Part shown: positions 30,287 to 38,708 of the stretch, one piece after another
Layout of the letters: each line of letters opens with the position of its first letter
How positions within the stretch are numbered: the stretch's first letter is position 1
From: Paenirhodobacter ferrireducens
GTDB taxonomy: Bacteria > Pseudomonadota > Alphaproteobacteria > Rhodobacterales > Rhodobacteraceae
Direction of reading: 5' to 3'
Assembly: GCF_004022265.1 (NCBI RefSeq)
Contig: NZ_SAVB01000008.1
Location: 99,768-163,767 of the forward strand
Length of the DNA stretch: 64,000 nt
Notes under the pieces: generated by a model
Database searches by the model: none
What the model was told of the DNA's origin: nothing
What the model saw: the letters and a program-made list of their open reading frames with translations, nothing else
Made by a program: the position numbers and the translations under genes

Positions 30287-33200
30287 TCAGCCCGCAGCCA
30301 GCCGTTTCTCGCGCGCCTTTTGCATCGCCGCGTCCGAGGGCGCGATGAAGGTGTAGAACATCGGCACCACGAAGAGCGTGAACATCGTGCCGATCAGCAG
30401 GCCCGAGAACATCACGATGCCCATGGCCTCGCGCGCGGCGGCGCCGGCGCCCTTGGCGATGACCAGCGGCACGACCGCGAGCGCCATCGCTGCGGTGGTC
30501 ATCAGGATCGGCCGCAGACGGGTCTTGGCGGCAAGCACGATCGCCTCGCGCCGGGTGTGGCCGTGTTCCTCGCGCTGCTGGTTCGCGAATTCGACCATCA
30601 GGATGCCGTGCTTGGTGATCAGCCCGACGAGGGTGATCAGCCCGACCTGGCTATAGATGTTCAGCGTGCCGAGCCCGAGGTTGAGCGGCAGGATCGCACC
30701 GAAGATCGTCAGCGGCACCGACATCAGGATGATGAACGGGTCGCGGAAGCTTTCGAACTGCGCCGCCAGCACGAGATAGATCACCAGCACCGCGGCGCCG
30801 AAGGCGAGCGCGATGGTGTTCCCCTGGCTCACCTCAAGCCGCGACTGGCCCGAATAGTCGATGAAGAAGCCCTCTGGCATCACCTCCTGGGCGATCTGCA
30901 CGATCGTGGTGAGCCCGTCGCCGGTCGACTGGCCGGGCATCGGCAGCGCCGAGATCGTGGCCGAGTTCAGCTGGTTGAACTGCTCGACCGCCGAGGCCAT
31001 CACCCCGGTTTCGATCTTCACCACCGAGGACAGCGGCACCATCTCGCCGGTCGAGGCGCGGACGAAATACTGGCCGAGCTGTTCGGGGTTCGAGCGGAAC
31101 GACTTCGGCACCTGGGTGACGATGTCGTAGGAGTTCGAGTCGCGGTCGAACTGCGCCACGGCCGGGCCGCCGACCAGCAGGCCGAGGGTGTTGCCGATCT
31201 CGGCGACCGAGACGTTCAGCGTCGCGGCGCGGTCGCGGTCGATCGTCACCCGGACCTCGGGCGCATCGAAGTTGAGCGAGTTCTGCACCATGATGAACTT
31301 GCCAGACTGCTGCGCCTTGATGCGGATCTCCTCGGCCACCTCGGAGACGCGGTCGGGGGCGTGGATCGACTGGATCACCACCGAGATCGGCAGCCCGCCG
31401 CCGGTGCCCGGCAGGGTGGGCGGCGCGAAGGCAAAGCCCTTGAGCCCGGTCGAGGCGTCGATCGAGGCCTGGATCTGCGTCTGGATTTCCTTCTGGCTGC
31501 GGGTGCGGTCGGCCCAGTCCTTCAGCGCCCAGATGTAGATGCCCTGGTTCTTCTGGCCGCCGAACCCGGCGATCGAGAAATAGGTGCGCAGCTCGGGGAT
31601 GTCCTTGGTGTCGGCGCCGATCCGGTCGATGTATTTCGCGGTGTAATCCGAGGTCGCATAGCGCGGCCCGGTCACCATCGCGATCACCGCGCCCTGGTCC
31701 TCTTCCGGCGCGAGCTCGGTCGAGGTGTGGATGAACATGAAGCCCATCACCGAGATCAGCACGACGACGATCATCACCGTCACCGGCCGATAGTCGAGCG
31801 AGCCGTTGACTCGCCGTTCGTACCAGCCGGCGAAGCGTTCGAAGGTCTTGTCGATCCAGGCCTGGAAACCCGAGGCATGGCCCGATTTCAGGATCCGCCC
31901 CGACATCATCGGGGTGATGGTGAGCGCGATGATGCCGGACAGGATCACCGAGCCCGCCAGGGTGAAGGCGAACTCCTTGAAGAGCGCGCCGGTCAGCCCG
32001 CCGGTGAAGCCGAGCGGAGAGAGCACGGCGGCGAGAGTGATCGTCATCGCGATCACCGGGCCGGTGATCTCCTTCATCCCCTGCACCGCGGCCGGGATCG
32101 GTTTCATCCCGTCCTCGATATGGCGGTGGATGTTCTCCACCACCACGATCGCGTCGTCGACGACGAGGCCGATCGCCAGCACCATGGCCAGCAGCGTGAG
32201 CAGGTTGATCGAATAGCCAAGCGCCAGCAGCACCGCCATCACGCCGATGAGCGAGAGCGGGATGGTGACGATCGGCATCAGCACCGAGCGCAGCGAGCCG
32301 AGGAAGAGCAGGATCACCACGATGACGATCGCCACGGCCTCGCCGATGGTCTTGAACACCTCGTCGATCGAGGCCGAGATCTGCTCGGTCGTGTCATAGA
32401 CGAGTTCGATCTTCATCCCGTCGGGCAGGGCGTTGTTGATCGCCGGCAGCTCGTCACGCACCGCCTGCGCAGTGTCGAGCGGGTTCGCCGCGGGGGTGGG
32501 CGAAAGCCCGATGAAGGTGCCCTGACGGCCGGCGAAGGTGACGATCTCGCCCGAGTCGTCCGAGGCGAGCTCGACCTTGGCGACGTCGCGCAGCCGCACC
32601 ACCTTGTCGCCGGTGGCACGGATCGGCAGCGCGCCGAAGGCCTCGGGCGACTGCAGCGTCGATTTCAGCGTGATCGACTGGGTGACGTCGATGTTCTCGG
32701 TCTTGCCCGGTGCCGACAGGAAGTTCGAGGCCTTGATCGCCGCCAGCACTTCGGAGGCGGTGACGTCGCGCGCGGCGAGCTTGTCGGGGTCGATCCAGAC
32801 CCGCATCGTGTAATTCGCGGCGCCGATGATGCTGACCTCGGCGATACCCGAGATCGTCGACATCCGCGGCTTGATCACGCGCTCGAGGTATTCGGTCAGC
32901 TGCTCGGGCGTCATGTTGGGGTTGATCGCGGCGAGATACATCAGCGCGAAGGTACGCCCGGTGCCCTTCACGATCACCGGGTCATCGGCTTCGGAGGGCA
33001 GCTTGCCGCGCACCTGCTGCACCTTCGACAGCACTTCGGTCAGCGCGGCATCGGGGTTCGAGCCGAGCTTCATGTTGACGGACACCACCGAGGCCGAGTT
33101 GACCGACGAGGAGGTGACGTAATCGATGTTCTCGGTCGTGGCCACCGCCTCGGCGATCGGCGCGGTGATGAAGCCCTGGATCAGGTCGGGCGAGGCGCCG

Positions 33201-33355
33201 GCGTAGGTGGTGGTGATCGTCACCACCGTCTCGTCGACCTTGGGATATTGCCGGACCGGCAGGTTGAAATAGGCCTGGATGCCGAGCAGCAGCATGAAGG
33301 CGCCGACCACCGTCGACAGGACGGGGCGTCGGATGAAGATTTCGGTGAAATGCAT
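30287..33355 (-). CDS. RND family efflux pump inner membrane transporter (HAE1 type)
   Basis: The 1022-residue protein is a full-length HAE1 pump with two halves, each with a large periplasmic loop. It begins MHFTEIFIRRPVLSTVVGAFMLLLG. The proton-relay Asp pair sits in GLVVDDAIVVVENIHR near residue 400, and the second half has VGLITKHGILMVEFANQQRE near 930. Such pumps use the proton gradient to expel drugs, dyes, fatty acids or metabolites. It lies 10 bases after its adaptor gene. No outer-membrane channel gene follows, so a channel encoded elsewhere is probably shared. Substrates cannot be predicted. Confidence 0.95.
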   Translation of the reverse strand: MHFTEIFIRRPVLSTVVGAFMLLLGIQAYFNLPVRQYPKVDETVVTITTTYAGASPDLIQGFITAPIAEAVATTENIDYVTSSSVNSASVVSVNMKLGSNPDAALTEVLSKVQQVRGKLPSEADDPVIVKGTGRTFALMYLAAINPNMTPEQLTEYLERVIKPRMSTISGIAEVSIIGAANYTMRVWIDPDKLAARDVTASEVLAAIKASNFLSAPGKTENIDVTQSITLKSTLQSPEAFGALPIRATGDKVVRLRDVAKVELASDDSGEIVTFAGRQGTFIGLSPTPAANPLDTAQAVRDELPAINNALPDGMKIELVYDTTEQISASIDEVFKTIGEAVAIVIVVILLFLGSLRSVLMPIVTIPLSLIGVMAVLLALGYSINLLTLLAMVLAIGLVVDDAIVVVENIHRHIEDGMKPIPAAVQGMKEITGPVIAMTITLAAVLSPLGFTGGLTGALFKEFAFTLAGSVILSGIIALTITPMMSGRILKSGHASGFQAWIDKTFERFAGWYERRVNGSLDYRPVTVMIVVVLISVMGFMFIHTSTELAPEEDQGAVIAMVTGPRYATSDYTAKYIDRIGADTKDIPELRTYFSIAGFGGQKNQGIYIWALKDWADRTRSQKEIQTQIQASIDASTGLKGFAFAPPTLPGTGGGLPISVVIQSIHAPDRVSEVAEEIRIKAQQSGKFIMVQNSLNFDAPEVRVTIDRDRAATLNVSVAEIGNTLGLLVGGPAVAQFDRDSNSYDIVTQVPKSFRSNPEQLGQYFVRASTGEMVPLSSVVKIETGVMASAVEQFNQLNSATISALPMPGQSTGDGLTTIVQIAQEVMPEGFFIDYSGQSRLEVSQGNTIALAFGAAVLVIYLVLAAQFESFRDPFIILMSVPLTIFGAILPLNLGLGTLNIYSQVGLITLVGLITKHGILMVEFANQQREEHGHTRREAIVLAAKTRLRPILMTTAAMALAVVPLVIAKGAGAAAREAMGIVMFSGLLIGTMFTLFVVPMFYTFIAPSDAAMQKAREKRLAAG

Positions 33356-33365
33356 CGCGCGTCCC

Positions 33366-34481
33366 TCAGTTGCCGGCGGCCGGAACGGCGGTGCCGTTCT
33401 CCTCGGCGATCTTCACGACCGCGCCCGAGGTCAGCTTGTTCTGTCCGGCATCGACGATCTTGTCGCCCGCCTCGACGCCCTTGACGATCTCGATCTTGTC
33501 GCCGGCGCGGCGGCCGAGGGTGACGAAGACCTGACGCGCCACGAGCTGCGCCTCGCTCGCGCCCTCGGGCGTTTCCGAGCGCACCACGAAGACCGAGTCG
33601 CCGTAGAGCGTCGAGGAAACCACCGTCTGCGGCAGCGCGATGATGCCCTCTTCCTCGGGCAGGTTCACCCGCACCCGCAGGAACTGGCCCGGGGTCAGGG
33701 TGGTGCCGGCGTCGGGCAGCTCGGCGCGGATGGTGACGAGGCGCGAGTTCGGGTCGATCTTCGGCTCGATGCCGGTGACGGTGCCGGCCAGCACGTCCTC
33801 GCCCGATTCCGGGGTGACGGTGACCGACATGCCGGGCTTGACGATGCCCGCCTGCTGTTCCGACAGGGTGAAGTCGACGCGCATATGGCGGATGTCCTGC
33901 AGCGTCGCATAGACGGTGCCGGGGGTGACATACTGGCCGACCTCGATCTGCGGAATGCCGATAGTGCCGGCGAACGGCGCATTCAGCTGCTTGGTTTCCA
34001 GCACCGCCTGCAGTTTCGCCACCGTCGAGCGGGCCGAGACCGCCTCGGCCTCGGCGCTGTCGAGCGTGGTATTGGCCGAGACGCCGCGGTCGCGCAGCTC
34101 GCGCGCGCGGGTGAGCGTGGTTTCGGCCAGATCGAGGGCGGCCTGCGCGGCGGCGAGATCGGCGCGCTCCTGGCGGTCGTCGATCTGCACCAGCAACTGG
34201 CCCTGCTCGACATGGTCGTTCGCCGCGAAGCGGATCTCGCGCACGATGCCCGAGGCCTCGGTCGCCAGATCGACGCCGCGGGCGGCCGAGGCGGTGCCGA
34301 TCGCCTCGATCCCGGGCGTCCAGCGTTGCGGCACGGTATCGGTGACCGAGACCGCGACCGGCGCGGGCTTCATCGTTGCGAAGAACTGGGCGATCATCTT
34401 CGAACGGAACAGATTGAAGCCGACGATGCCGCCGCCGATGAGAACAAGTGCGAGAATCGCGATGATGAAACGTTTGATCAT
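33366..34481 (-). CDS. RND efflux periplasmic adaptor (membrane fusion protein)
   Basis: The 371-residue protein has an N-terminal anchor (MIKRFIIAILALVLIGGGIVGFNLF), then lipoyl/hairpin segments (VEQGQLLVQIDDRQERADLAAAQAALDLAETTLTRARELRDRGVS near 93-137), the second lipoyl half LNAPFAGTIGIPQIEVGQYVTPG, and beta-barrel sequence with PGMSVTVTPESG. It links the pump to an outer-membrane channel. It is the first gene of the operon and has a palindromic operator-like site 64-83 bases upstream of its ATG. Confidence 0.94.
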   Translation of the reverse strand: MIKRFIIAILALVLIGGGIVGFNLFRSKMIAQFFATMKPAPVAVSVTDTVPQRWTPGIEAIGTASAARGVDLATEASGIVREIRFAANDHVEQGQLLVQIDDRQERADLAAAQAALDLAETTLTRARELRDRGVSANTTLDSAEAEAVSARSTVAKLQAVLETKQLNAPFAGTIGIPQIEVGQYVTPGTVYATLQDIRHMRVDFTLSEQQAGIVKPGMSVTVTPESGEDVLAGTVTGIEPKIDPNSRLVTIRAELPDAGTTLTPGQFLRVRVNLPEEEGIIALPQTVVSSTLYGDSVFVVRSETPEGASEAQLVARQVFVTLGRRAGDKIEIVKGVEAGDKIVDAGQNKLTSGAVVKIAEENGTAVPAAGN

Positions 34482-34544
34482 TGTCTGTCCCGGTTCGCTT
34501 CAAACAGAGAGCCAGCGTGGCACGTCCTGCCGCACTGGCTCCTT

Positions 34545-34582
34545 CCTGAACTCTAGGGTTCAGGAACTGGAGTGGAAGTCAA
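34545..34582 (-). promoter_or_regulatory. Promoter with palindromic operator for the RND operon
   Basis: CCTGAACTCTAGGGTTCAGG (34545-34564) matches its own complement at 18 of 20 positions. On the minus strand TTGACT (34577-34582) lies upstream and could be a -35 element, with CCTAGA or TAGAGT inside the palindrome as an overlong-spaced -10. This layout suits a TetR-type repressor or a MerR-type activator. No regulator gene is adjacent. The rest of the 320-base gap (34482-34801) holds only the weak start region of the next plus-strand gene; I see no other gene in it. Confidence 0.55.
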
Positions 34583-34801
34583 TTGCTCTTGGAGGAGATC
34601 TGGCTGCCGTTGCAGAAAAGACAAGAGCCAGCCGCCAGGATCACGGCGGGATTGCGGAAATCGGCAGGGCATTGCCCGAAAGTCGCCCTTTCGCAGGCGC
34701 CGGAAAACCGTCATAAGCGGAACGGTTTTCCTCAGACGCAGCCCGGTGCGACACAGGAAGATACGGCCGAGGCCGGGGAACGGACGCGAGAGAGGGTAAC
34801 G

Positions 34802-35122
34802 ATGGACTATGAACCGATTTCGCCGGTGGCGCTGGCGCTGCAGGCCACCCGCATCGGCTTCGAGGCACAATCCGTGATCGCGATGCGCCTGGCCGGGATG
34901 GCAGGTCTGTGGGCGACGCCGCCGTCGGAATTTGCCCTGATGGTGGCGGAGAAGGCCCAGGCCGCCCTCGAGGCGGCGGAAGCCGCGGTGGTGGCTGCGC
35001 TGCGCGGTCAGGGCCCCGATGCGATGCTCGAGGCGAGCATGGTCGAGATCGGTCGCCACACCTCGGGCAATCTCGAGCGGCTGAGCCGCATGGGGCCGGC
35101 TTGGGGGCCGGTGTTCTGGTAA
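34802..35122 (+). CDS. Small Ala-rich helical protein, unknown function
   Basis: The 106-residue protein (MDYEPISPVALALQATRIGF...) is strongly helical and Ala-rich, with no signal peptide or clear membrane span. The heptad-like stretch VAEKAQAALEAAEAAVVAAL (about 48-67) and the ending RMGPAWGPVFW are notable. Composition and size recall phasin-like proteins, but I cannot assign a family. GAGAGGG lies seven bases upstream of the ATG. It is divergent from the RND operon. Confidence 0.6.
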   Translation: MDYEPISPVALALQATRIGFEAQSVIAMRLAGMAGLWATPPSEFALMVAEKAQAALEAAEAAVVAALRGQGPDAMLEASMVEIGRHTSGNLERLSRMGPAWGPVFW

Positions 35123-35158
35123 GCCCCGCGGCGGTGGCCCCGGCCATCCCTCGGTTAA

Positions 35159-35174
35159 TTAACGCTCTGTTAAC
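35159..35174 (+). promoter_or_regulatory. CtrA-type box TTAA-N7-TTAAC
   Basis: TTAACGCTCTGTTAAC is an exact match to the CtrA consensus TTAA-N7-TTAA(C). It also lies within an inverted repeat (GGTTAA...TTAACC, 35153-35175). TTAA is rare in this GC-rich sequence. The site is 45 bases upstream of the lipoprotein gene start at 35219. CtrA regulates motility, gene transfer agent and cell-cycle genes in Rhodobacterales; control of this gene is inferred. Confidence 0.6.
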
Positions 35175-35218
35175 CGTGAATCGGGACACTGGCGGGGTTC
35201 AGCCCTCTGCGAGGTCCG

Positions 35219-35542
35219 ATGCGCCTGCCCGCTCTGATCCTGCCTGTCGCCCTGATGCTGATGGCCTGCGGTGCGCAGCCGGGGCCGATGTTCTTCGGTG
35301 CCGAGCGGCATGACCTGACGCTCGACGGCATCCACCTCGTCGTCTTCCGCAAGGAGGATCATGTCGAGGTGATCCGGCTTGGCTATCTCTCCCGTGCCGA
35401 GCGCGATGCGGTGCCGGCGCTGATGGAGCGCGCGGCGGCGCAGGCGACGGGCTGCATGGTGGTCGGCCCGGGGCGGGGGATGTGGTCATCCCCCTCGCTG
35501 ATCGGCGACAGCGGCGAGGCGACCTTCGAGCTTGCCTGCTAG
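35219..35542 (+). CDS. Small putative lipoprotein
   Basis: The 107-residue protein has a lipoprotein signal peptide with lipobox LMAC (Cys about 17), then a small domain of mixed beta character with HLVVFRKEDHVEVIRLGYLS and two further Cys residues (in TGCMVVGPGRG and the C-terminal residue), which could form a disulfide. I recognise no family. GCGAGG precedes the ATG. A CtrA-type box lies 45 bases upstream. Confidence 0.75.
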   Translation: MRLPALILPVALMLMACGAQPGPMFFGAERHDLTLDGIHLVVFRKEDHVEVIRLGYLSRAERDAVPALMERAAAQATGCMVVGPGRGMWSSPSLIGDSGEATFELAC

Positions 35543-35590
35543 GACTGCGACAGCACGCCGCGGGGGTGCAGGCTGCCCCGGCGCGCCGAT

Positions 35591-35604
35591 CTGACCCAGA
35601 TCAA
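35591..35604 (+). promoter_or_regulatory. FNR/FnrL-type box CTGACCCAGATCAA
   Basis: Read on the other strand this is TTGATCTGGGTCAG, one half perfect (TTGAT) and the other GTCAG in place of ATCAA. Its centre is 71 bases upstream of the ATG at 35669. Class II spacing would put the -10 region in the A/T-richer stretch AAATGATGATCT at about 35619-35630, which fits. Confidence 0.5.
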
Positions 35605-35668
35605 GGTTCGCCCGGCGCAAATGATGATCTGTGGATGCATGAAACGCGCCTGAACGGAGACCTTTCCC

Positions 35669-35854
35669 ATGATCCGCCTGATGGGCATCATCTACGCGCT
35701 TGCCGGCCCGACCCTTGCCGGTGTCCTCATCATCGCCGCGCTGACCATGAACATGTTCGACATGAAGTCGATGCTGGCCGCGGCGGCCATCGGCTTTGTC
35801 GTGGCGATTCCCGCCGCCTGGCTGGTGGCCCGGCAAATCGTCGCGAACGCCTGA
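35669..35854 (+). CDS. Small two-span membrane protein ('CTP synthetase'-labelled family)
   Basis: The 61-residue protein has two hydrophobic segments (about 4-27 and 34-55) and little else (MIRLMGIIYALAGPTLAGVL at the start). Proteins of this kind in Rhodobacteraceae are, as I recall, often mislabelled CTP synthetase in databases; there is no CTP synthase domain here. The function is unknown. A candidate FnrL box lies upstream and a strong terminator lies downstream, so it is probably its own transcript. Confidence 0.75.
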   Translation: MIRLMGIIYALAGPTLAGVLIIAALTMNMFDMKSMLAAAAIGFVVAIPAAWLVARQIVANA

Positions 35855-35869
35855 CATCGCGGCAAAGGT

Positions 35870-35899
35870 CCCTGCAACTGAGGTTGCAGGGCGCCTTTT
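35870..35899 (+). terminator. Intrinsic terminator of the small membrane protein gene
   Basis: The perfect 9-bp stem CCCTGCAAC/GTTGCAGGG with a TGAG loop is followed by CGCCTTTTC. It begins 15 bases after the stop codon. Confidence 0.85.
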
Positions 35900-35970
35900 C
35901 ACTGGAATTGCAGGCTTGTCGGGGGCAATGCTGCATGGCAGCACTGTGCTATCCGAAACCGGAGGTCATC

Positions 35971-36462
35971 ATGCCCGCCCCGCAAGGCTATTCCCGCCTG
36001 CACATCGTCCTGCACTGGCTTGTCGCCGTGCTCCTCATCCCGCAATTCCTGCTCAACGACGCCGTTGGCGAAGCCTTCGACGCCGGCCTCGAAGGCGAGC
36101 AGATCACCGCATCGATCCTCGCTCCGCTGCATGTGGCGACCGGGATCACCATTCTCGTTCTGGTGCTGTGGCGGATCGCCCTGCGCTTCAAGAACGGCGT
36201 GCCCGCGGCCCCGGCGAACGAACCGGCGATTCAGAAGCTGATCGCCTCCGCCACGCATCTGGGGCTTTACCTCGTGCTGATCCTCACCGTCGCCGCCGGC
36301 GCGGTGGCCTGGTTCGGCGGGGTCGAGGATGCGGGCGATCTGCACGGGGCGCTGACCACCGTGCTGCTCGTGCTGATCGGCCTGCATGTCGTTGGCGCGC
36401 TCTACCAGCAGTTCGTCGCCAAGACCAATATCATCGACCGGATGCGCACCGCGCGTCTGTGA
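35971..36462 (+). CDS. Cytochrome b561 family protein
   Basis: The 163-residue membrane protein has four hydrophobic segments and the expected heme-ligand His residues: RLHIVLHWLVAVLL (about 9-22), PLHVATGITILVLVLWRIALR (about 52-72), ATHLGLYLVLILTVAAGA (about 91) and LHGALTTVLLVLIGLHVVGALYQQF (about 127-151). Bacterial members shuttle electrons from quinol to superoxide or other acceptors. A strong GGAGG lies nine bases before the ATG. Confidence 0.92.
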   Translation: MPAPQGYSRLHIVLHWLVAVLLIPQFLLNDAVGEAFDAGLEGEQITASILAPLHVATGITILVLVLWRIALRFKNGVPAAPANEPAIQKLIASATHLGLYLVLILTVAAGAVAWFGGVEDAGDLHGALTTVLLVLIGLHVVGALYQQFVAKTNIIDRMRTARL

Positions 36463-36478
36463 TCCTCTCCGTCGACGC

Positions 36479-36513
36479 AAGGGGCCGCTCCGGGAACCGG
36501 GGCGGCCCTTCTC
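36479..36513. terminator. Bidirectional terminator between cytochrome b561 and the hydrolase
   Basis: GGGCCGCTCCGG and CCGGGGCGGCCC pair over 12 bp with one wobble around GAA, extended by AA/TT. It sits between convergent genes and can serve both. Confidence 0.8.
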
Positions 36514-36526
36514 CTGCCCGTAGTCC

Positions 36527-37309
36527 TCAACGCGACAGGAAGGCCTCGACCGCCGCCTCGACCTCGCGCGGGCGCTCGGCATGCAGCCAGTGCCCCGCCC
36601 CCTCGATGCCTTCGAACTCGGCCTTCGGAAACAGCGCCCGGATCGGCGCGTGATACTCGGGCCGGACATAGGCCGAGTTCTTGCCGTAAAGGAACAGCGC
36701 CGGCCCGGCAAAGGGATGGGCGGTGGCGGGCAGCGGGTCGGGCCAGGCCAGGATGCTGTCGAGGCTGTTCTTCAGTGCCTCGAGGTTGAACTTCCAGCGC
36801 ACCGGGCCGTTGCGCAGCTCGAGCGACTGCAGCAGAAAGGCGCGCGTCGAGGGATCCTGCACCCGCTCGCTCAGCCGCCGGTCGGCCTCCGAGCGCGAGG
36901 TGATGTCGTCGATCCGCATCGACTGCATCGCGTCGATCAGGTAGCCGTGCGCGACGCCGTGGTCATAGTTCACCGGCGCCATGTCGGCGACCACGATGCG
37001 GTTCACCAGCCCGGGCCGGGTCAGGGCGAGCATCATCGTCGCTTTGCCGCCCATCGAATGGCCCATCACGTCGCAGGCCCGCCCCTGTGCCGAGATCACC
37101 CCGGCAAGGTCATTGGCCATCGCGGGATAGGAATGCTCGCCCGACCAGAAGCTGTCGCCGTGGTTGCGCATGTCGAGCGCCAGAACGAGCCGCTTTTCCG
37201 ACAGCCGCTTGGCGACCACGCCCCAGTTGCGGGCGGAGCCGAAGAGGCCGGGGACGATGAGGAGCGGGGGCAGCTCGGTGTCGCTGCCATGGGCGATGAC
37301 GTTCAGCAT
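36527..37309 (-). CDS. Alpha/beta hydrolase (YbfF-like esterase)
   Basis: The 260-residue protein has PPLLIVPGLFGSARNWG (oxyanion region, about 14-30), DMRNHGDS (about 46-53), the nucleophile elbow VMGHSMGGKATM (Ser about 85), LYGKNSAYV (acid region) and the catalytic His in GAGHWLHAERP near 240. The overall look is that of the YbfF/ABHD11 esterases, acting on short-chain esters. I chose the ATG at 37309 because homology begins there. The natural substrate is unknown. Confidence 0.9.
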   Translation of the reverse strand: MLNVIAHGSDTELPPLLIVPGLFGSARNWGVVAKRLSEKRLVLALDMRNHGDSFWSGEHSYPAMANDLAGVISAQGRACDVMGHSMGGKATMMLALTRPGLVNRIVVADMAPVNYDHGVAHGYLIDAMQSMRIDDITSRSEADRRLSERVQDPSTRAFLLQSLELRNGPVRWKFNLEALKNSLDSILAWPDPLPATAHPFAGPALFLYGKNSAYVRPEYHAPIRALFPKAEFEGIEGAGHWLHAERPREVEAAVEAFLSR

Positions 37310-37415
37310 GGCGCATAGGTAGCGCGGCCCGCGCCGCTGTTCCAGTGGCAGCATTGCGGGGGGACGTTGCACGGGGGCGCCGGCACGGCTAGGCTTTGCG
37401 CCAGGAGGAGCGCCG

Positions 37416-37787
37416 ATGGATCCGATCACCCTACGTCAGATGACCGGGCGCGTCTCGCAGCTTCTGGCCGAACGGCTGGGGGCGCGCGGACGCACGCTGC
37501 GCGACCGGCTCAAAAGCCGCTCCCGCGCCTTGCCCCGCAGGGTGCGCCGGGCGGCGGAACTGCTGGCCGAGGCCGAGGCGCTGGCCGCTTCGCCGCGGAT
37601 GATGCGGCAGGCCGACATGGGCGAGATCGCCGAAGCCTATGACATCTGCGTCAACTACCTGCGTCCGCTCGGCAGCGGGGCGCGGGCGCAGGGGCTGCTG
37701 CGCTCGATCGCGGCCTCGGTGGTCTTCGGCCTCGTGGTGGTCGGGGCGCTGGTGCTGGCCGTGGGGCGGCTACGCGGTCTGTTCTGA
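37416..37787 (+). CDS. Hypothetical protein with C-terminal membrane segment
   Basis: The 123-residue protein is very basic over residues 20-45 (LGARGRTLRDRLKSRSRALPRRVRRAAEL) and ends with one membrane span (SIAASVVFGLVVVGALVLAVG, about 95-116), giving a tail-anchored topology. No family is recognised. GGAGG with good spacing supports the ATG at 37416. Its last 18 bases overlap the end of the convergent DUF817 gene. Confidence 0.7.
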   Translation: MDPITLRQMTGRVSQLLAERLGARGRTLRDRLKSRSRALPRRVRRAAELLAEAEALAASPRMMRQADMGEIAEAYDICVNYLRPLGSGARAQGLLRSIAASVVFGLVVVGALVLAVGRLRGLF

Positions 37788-38636
37788 TCGGGCCGGCGCC
37801 GGCGCGCGGCCAAGCGCCGAGCGGCTGGCGATGGTCACCGTGACGAAGGCGACGTAGAGCAGCAAATACCACGCGCCGAGCTTGCCCCAGTTCACCACAT
37901 GGCGCCCGGCATGGCCGGCATACAGCCAGGTTCCGCTCAGCGTGCCGACGTTTTCCGCGATCCAGAGCGCGAGGCTGACCAGAACCGCGGTGACCGGCAT
38001 CGGCATCCACCAGCGCCGCTCCGAGATCCGGAAGCTGACCCGGGTACGCCCGAAGATCACGACCGAGAGCACGAAAAGCGCAATGCGGATGTCGGGCAGG
38101 AAATGGTGGGCGAAGAAGTTCACGTAGATCGCCGCGGCGAAGGCGACGGTCAGCCAGAACGGCGGATAGGGCGCAAAGCGCATGTCGAAGATGCGGATCA
38201 CCCGGGCGATGTAGCTGCCGACCGAGGCATACATGAAGCCCGAGAAGAGCGGCACCGACATCACCTTGAAGAAACCGGGCTCGGGGTAGGTCCAGGAGCC
38301 CGCCGCGACCTTGAACCACTCCATCGCGGTGCCGGTCAGGTGGAACAGCAAGATGACCCGCGCCTCGTCCCAGGTCTCGAGCCCCTTCCACAGGAACACC
38401 GCCTGCACCAGCAGCGCAAAGACGAACAGCGCGTCATAGCGGGCAAGCGGCCAGTCCGCGGACCAGATCGTCCGGCTGAGCATGATCGCCCCGAGCAGCA
38501 GGCCTCCGAACAGGCTCGCCCAGCCCTGCTTGAGCACGAACATGACGAATTCGGCGAGGGCGAAGGGAAGACGGGCCCGGGCCCAGTCCCCCAGCCTCCG
38601 TTCGAGACGGGTACTGGCGGCAGCATGCGGTGACAT
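37770..38636 (-). CDS. DUF817 family membrane protein
   Basis: The 288-residue protein has seven to eight membrane segments. Typical DUF817 blocks are FVLKQGWASLFGGLLLGAIM, HLTGTAMEWFKVAAGSWTYPEPGFFKVMSVPLFSGFMYASVGSYI (about 97-141), YVNFFAHHFLPDIR and FRISERRWWMPMPV. The function of the family is unknown. It is separated from glyA by a strong terminator, so it is a separate unit. The ATG at 38636 is chosen; a GTG two codons upstream is possible. Confidence 0.85.
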   Translation of the reverse strand: MSPHAAASTRLERRLGDWARARLPFALAEFVMFVLKQGWASLFGGLLLGAIMLSRTIWSADWPLARYDALFVFALLVQAVFLWKGLETWDEARVILLFHLTGTAMEWFKVAAGSWTYPEPGFFKVMSVPLFSGFMYASVGSYIARVIRIFDMRFAPYPPFWLTVAFAAAIYVNFFAHHFLPDIRIALFVLSVVIFGRTRVSFRISERRWWMPMPVTAVLVSLALWIAENVGTLSGTWLYAGHAGRHVVNWGKLGAWYLLLYVAFVTVTIASRSALGRAPAPARSEQTA

Positions 38637-38667
38637 GAACACTCTTGCAAAAAGGTCGAAATGAAAA

Positions 38668-38690
38668 CGGGGCCGGACAAGCCGGCCCCG
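38668..38690 (-). terminator. Intrinsic terminator of glyA
   Basis: A perfect 9-bp stem (CGGGGCCGG/CCGGCCCCG) with a five-base loop is followed on the minus strand by TTTTCATTTC. It starts 18 bases past the glyA stop. Confidence 0.85.
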
Positions 38691-38708
38691 GGACGTGATC
38701 CGATCGGA

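Noticed and set aside
30266..33484. A 1072-codon open frame on the plus strand opposite the RND pump
   Set aside because: It is His/Asp/Arg-rich low-complexity translation, the typical antisense shadow of a GC-rich gene. The minus strand encodes a full-length RND pump.
34583..34801. Upstream extension of the Ala-rich protein at 34802
   Set aside because: The extra residues are unlike the rest, and the ribosome binding site GAGAGGG supports the ATG at 34802.
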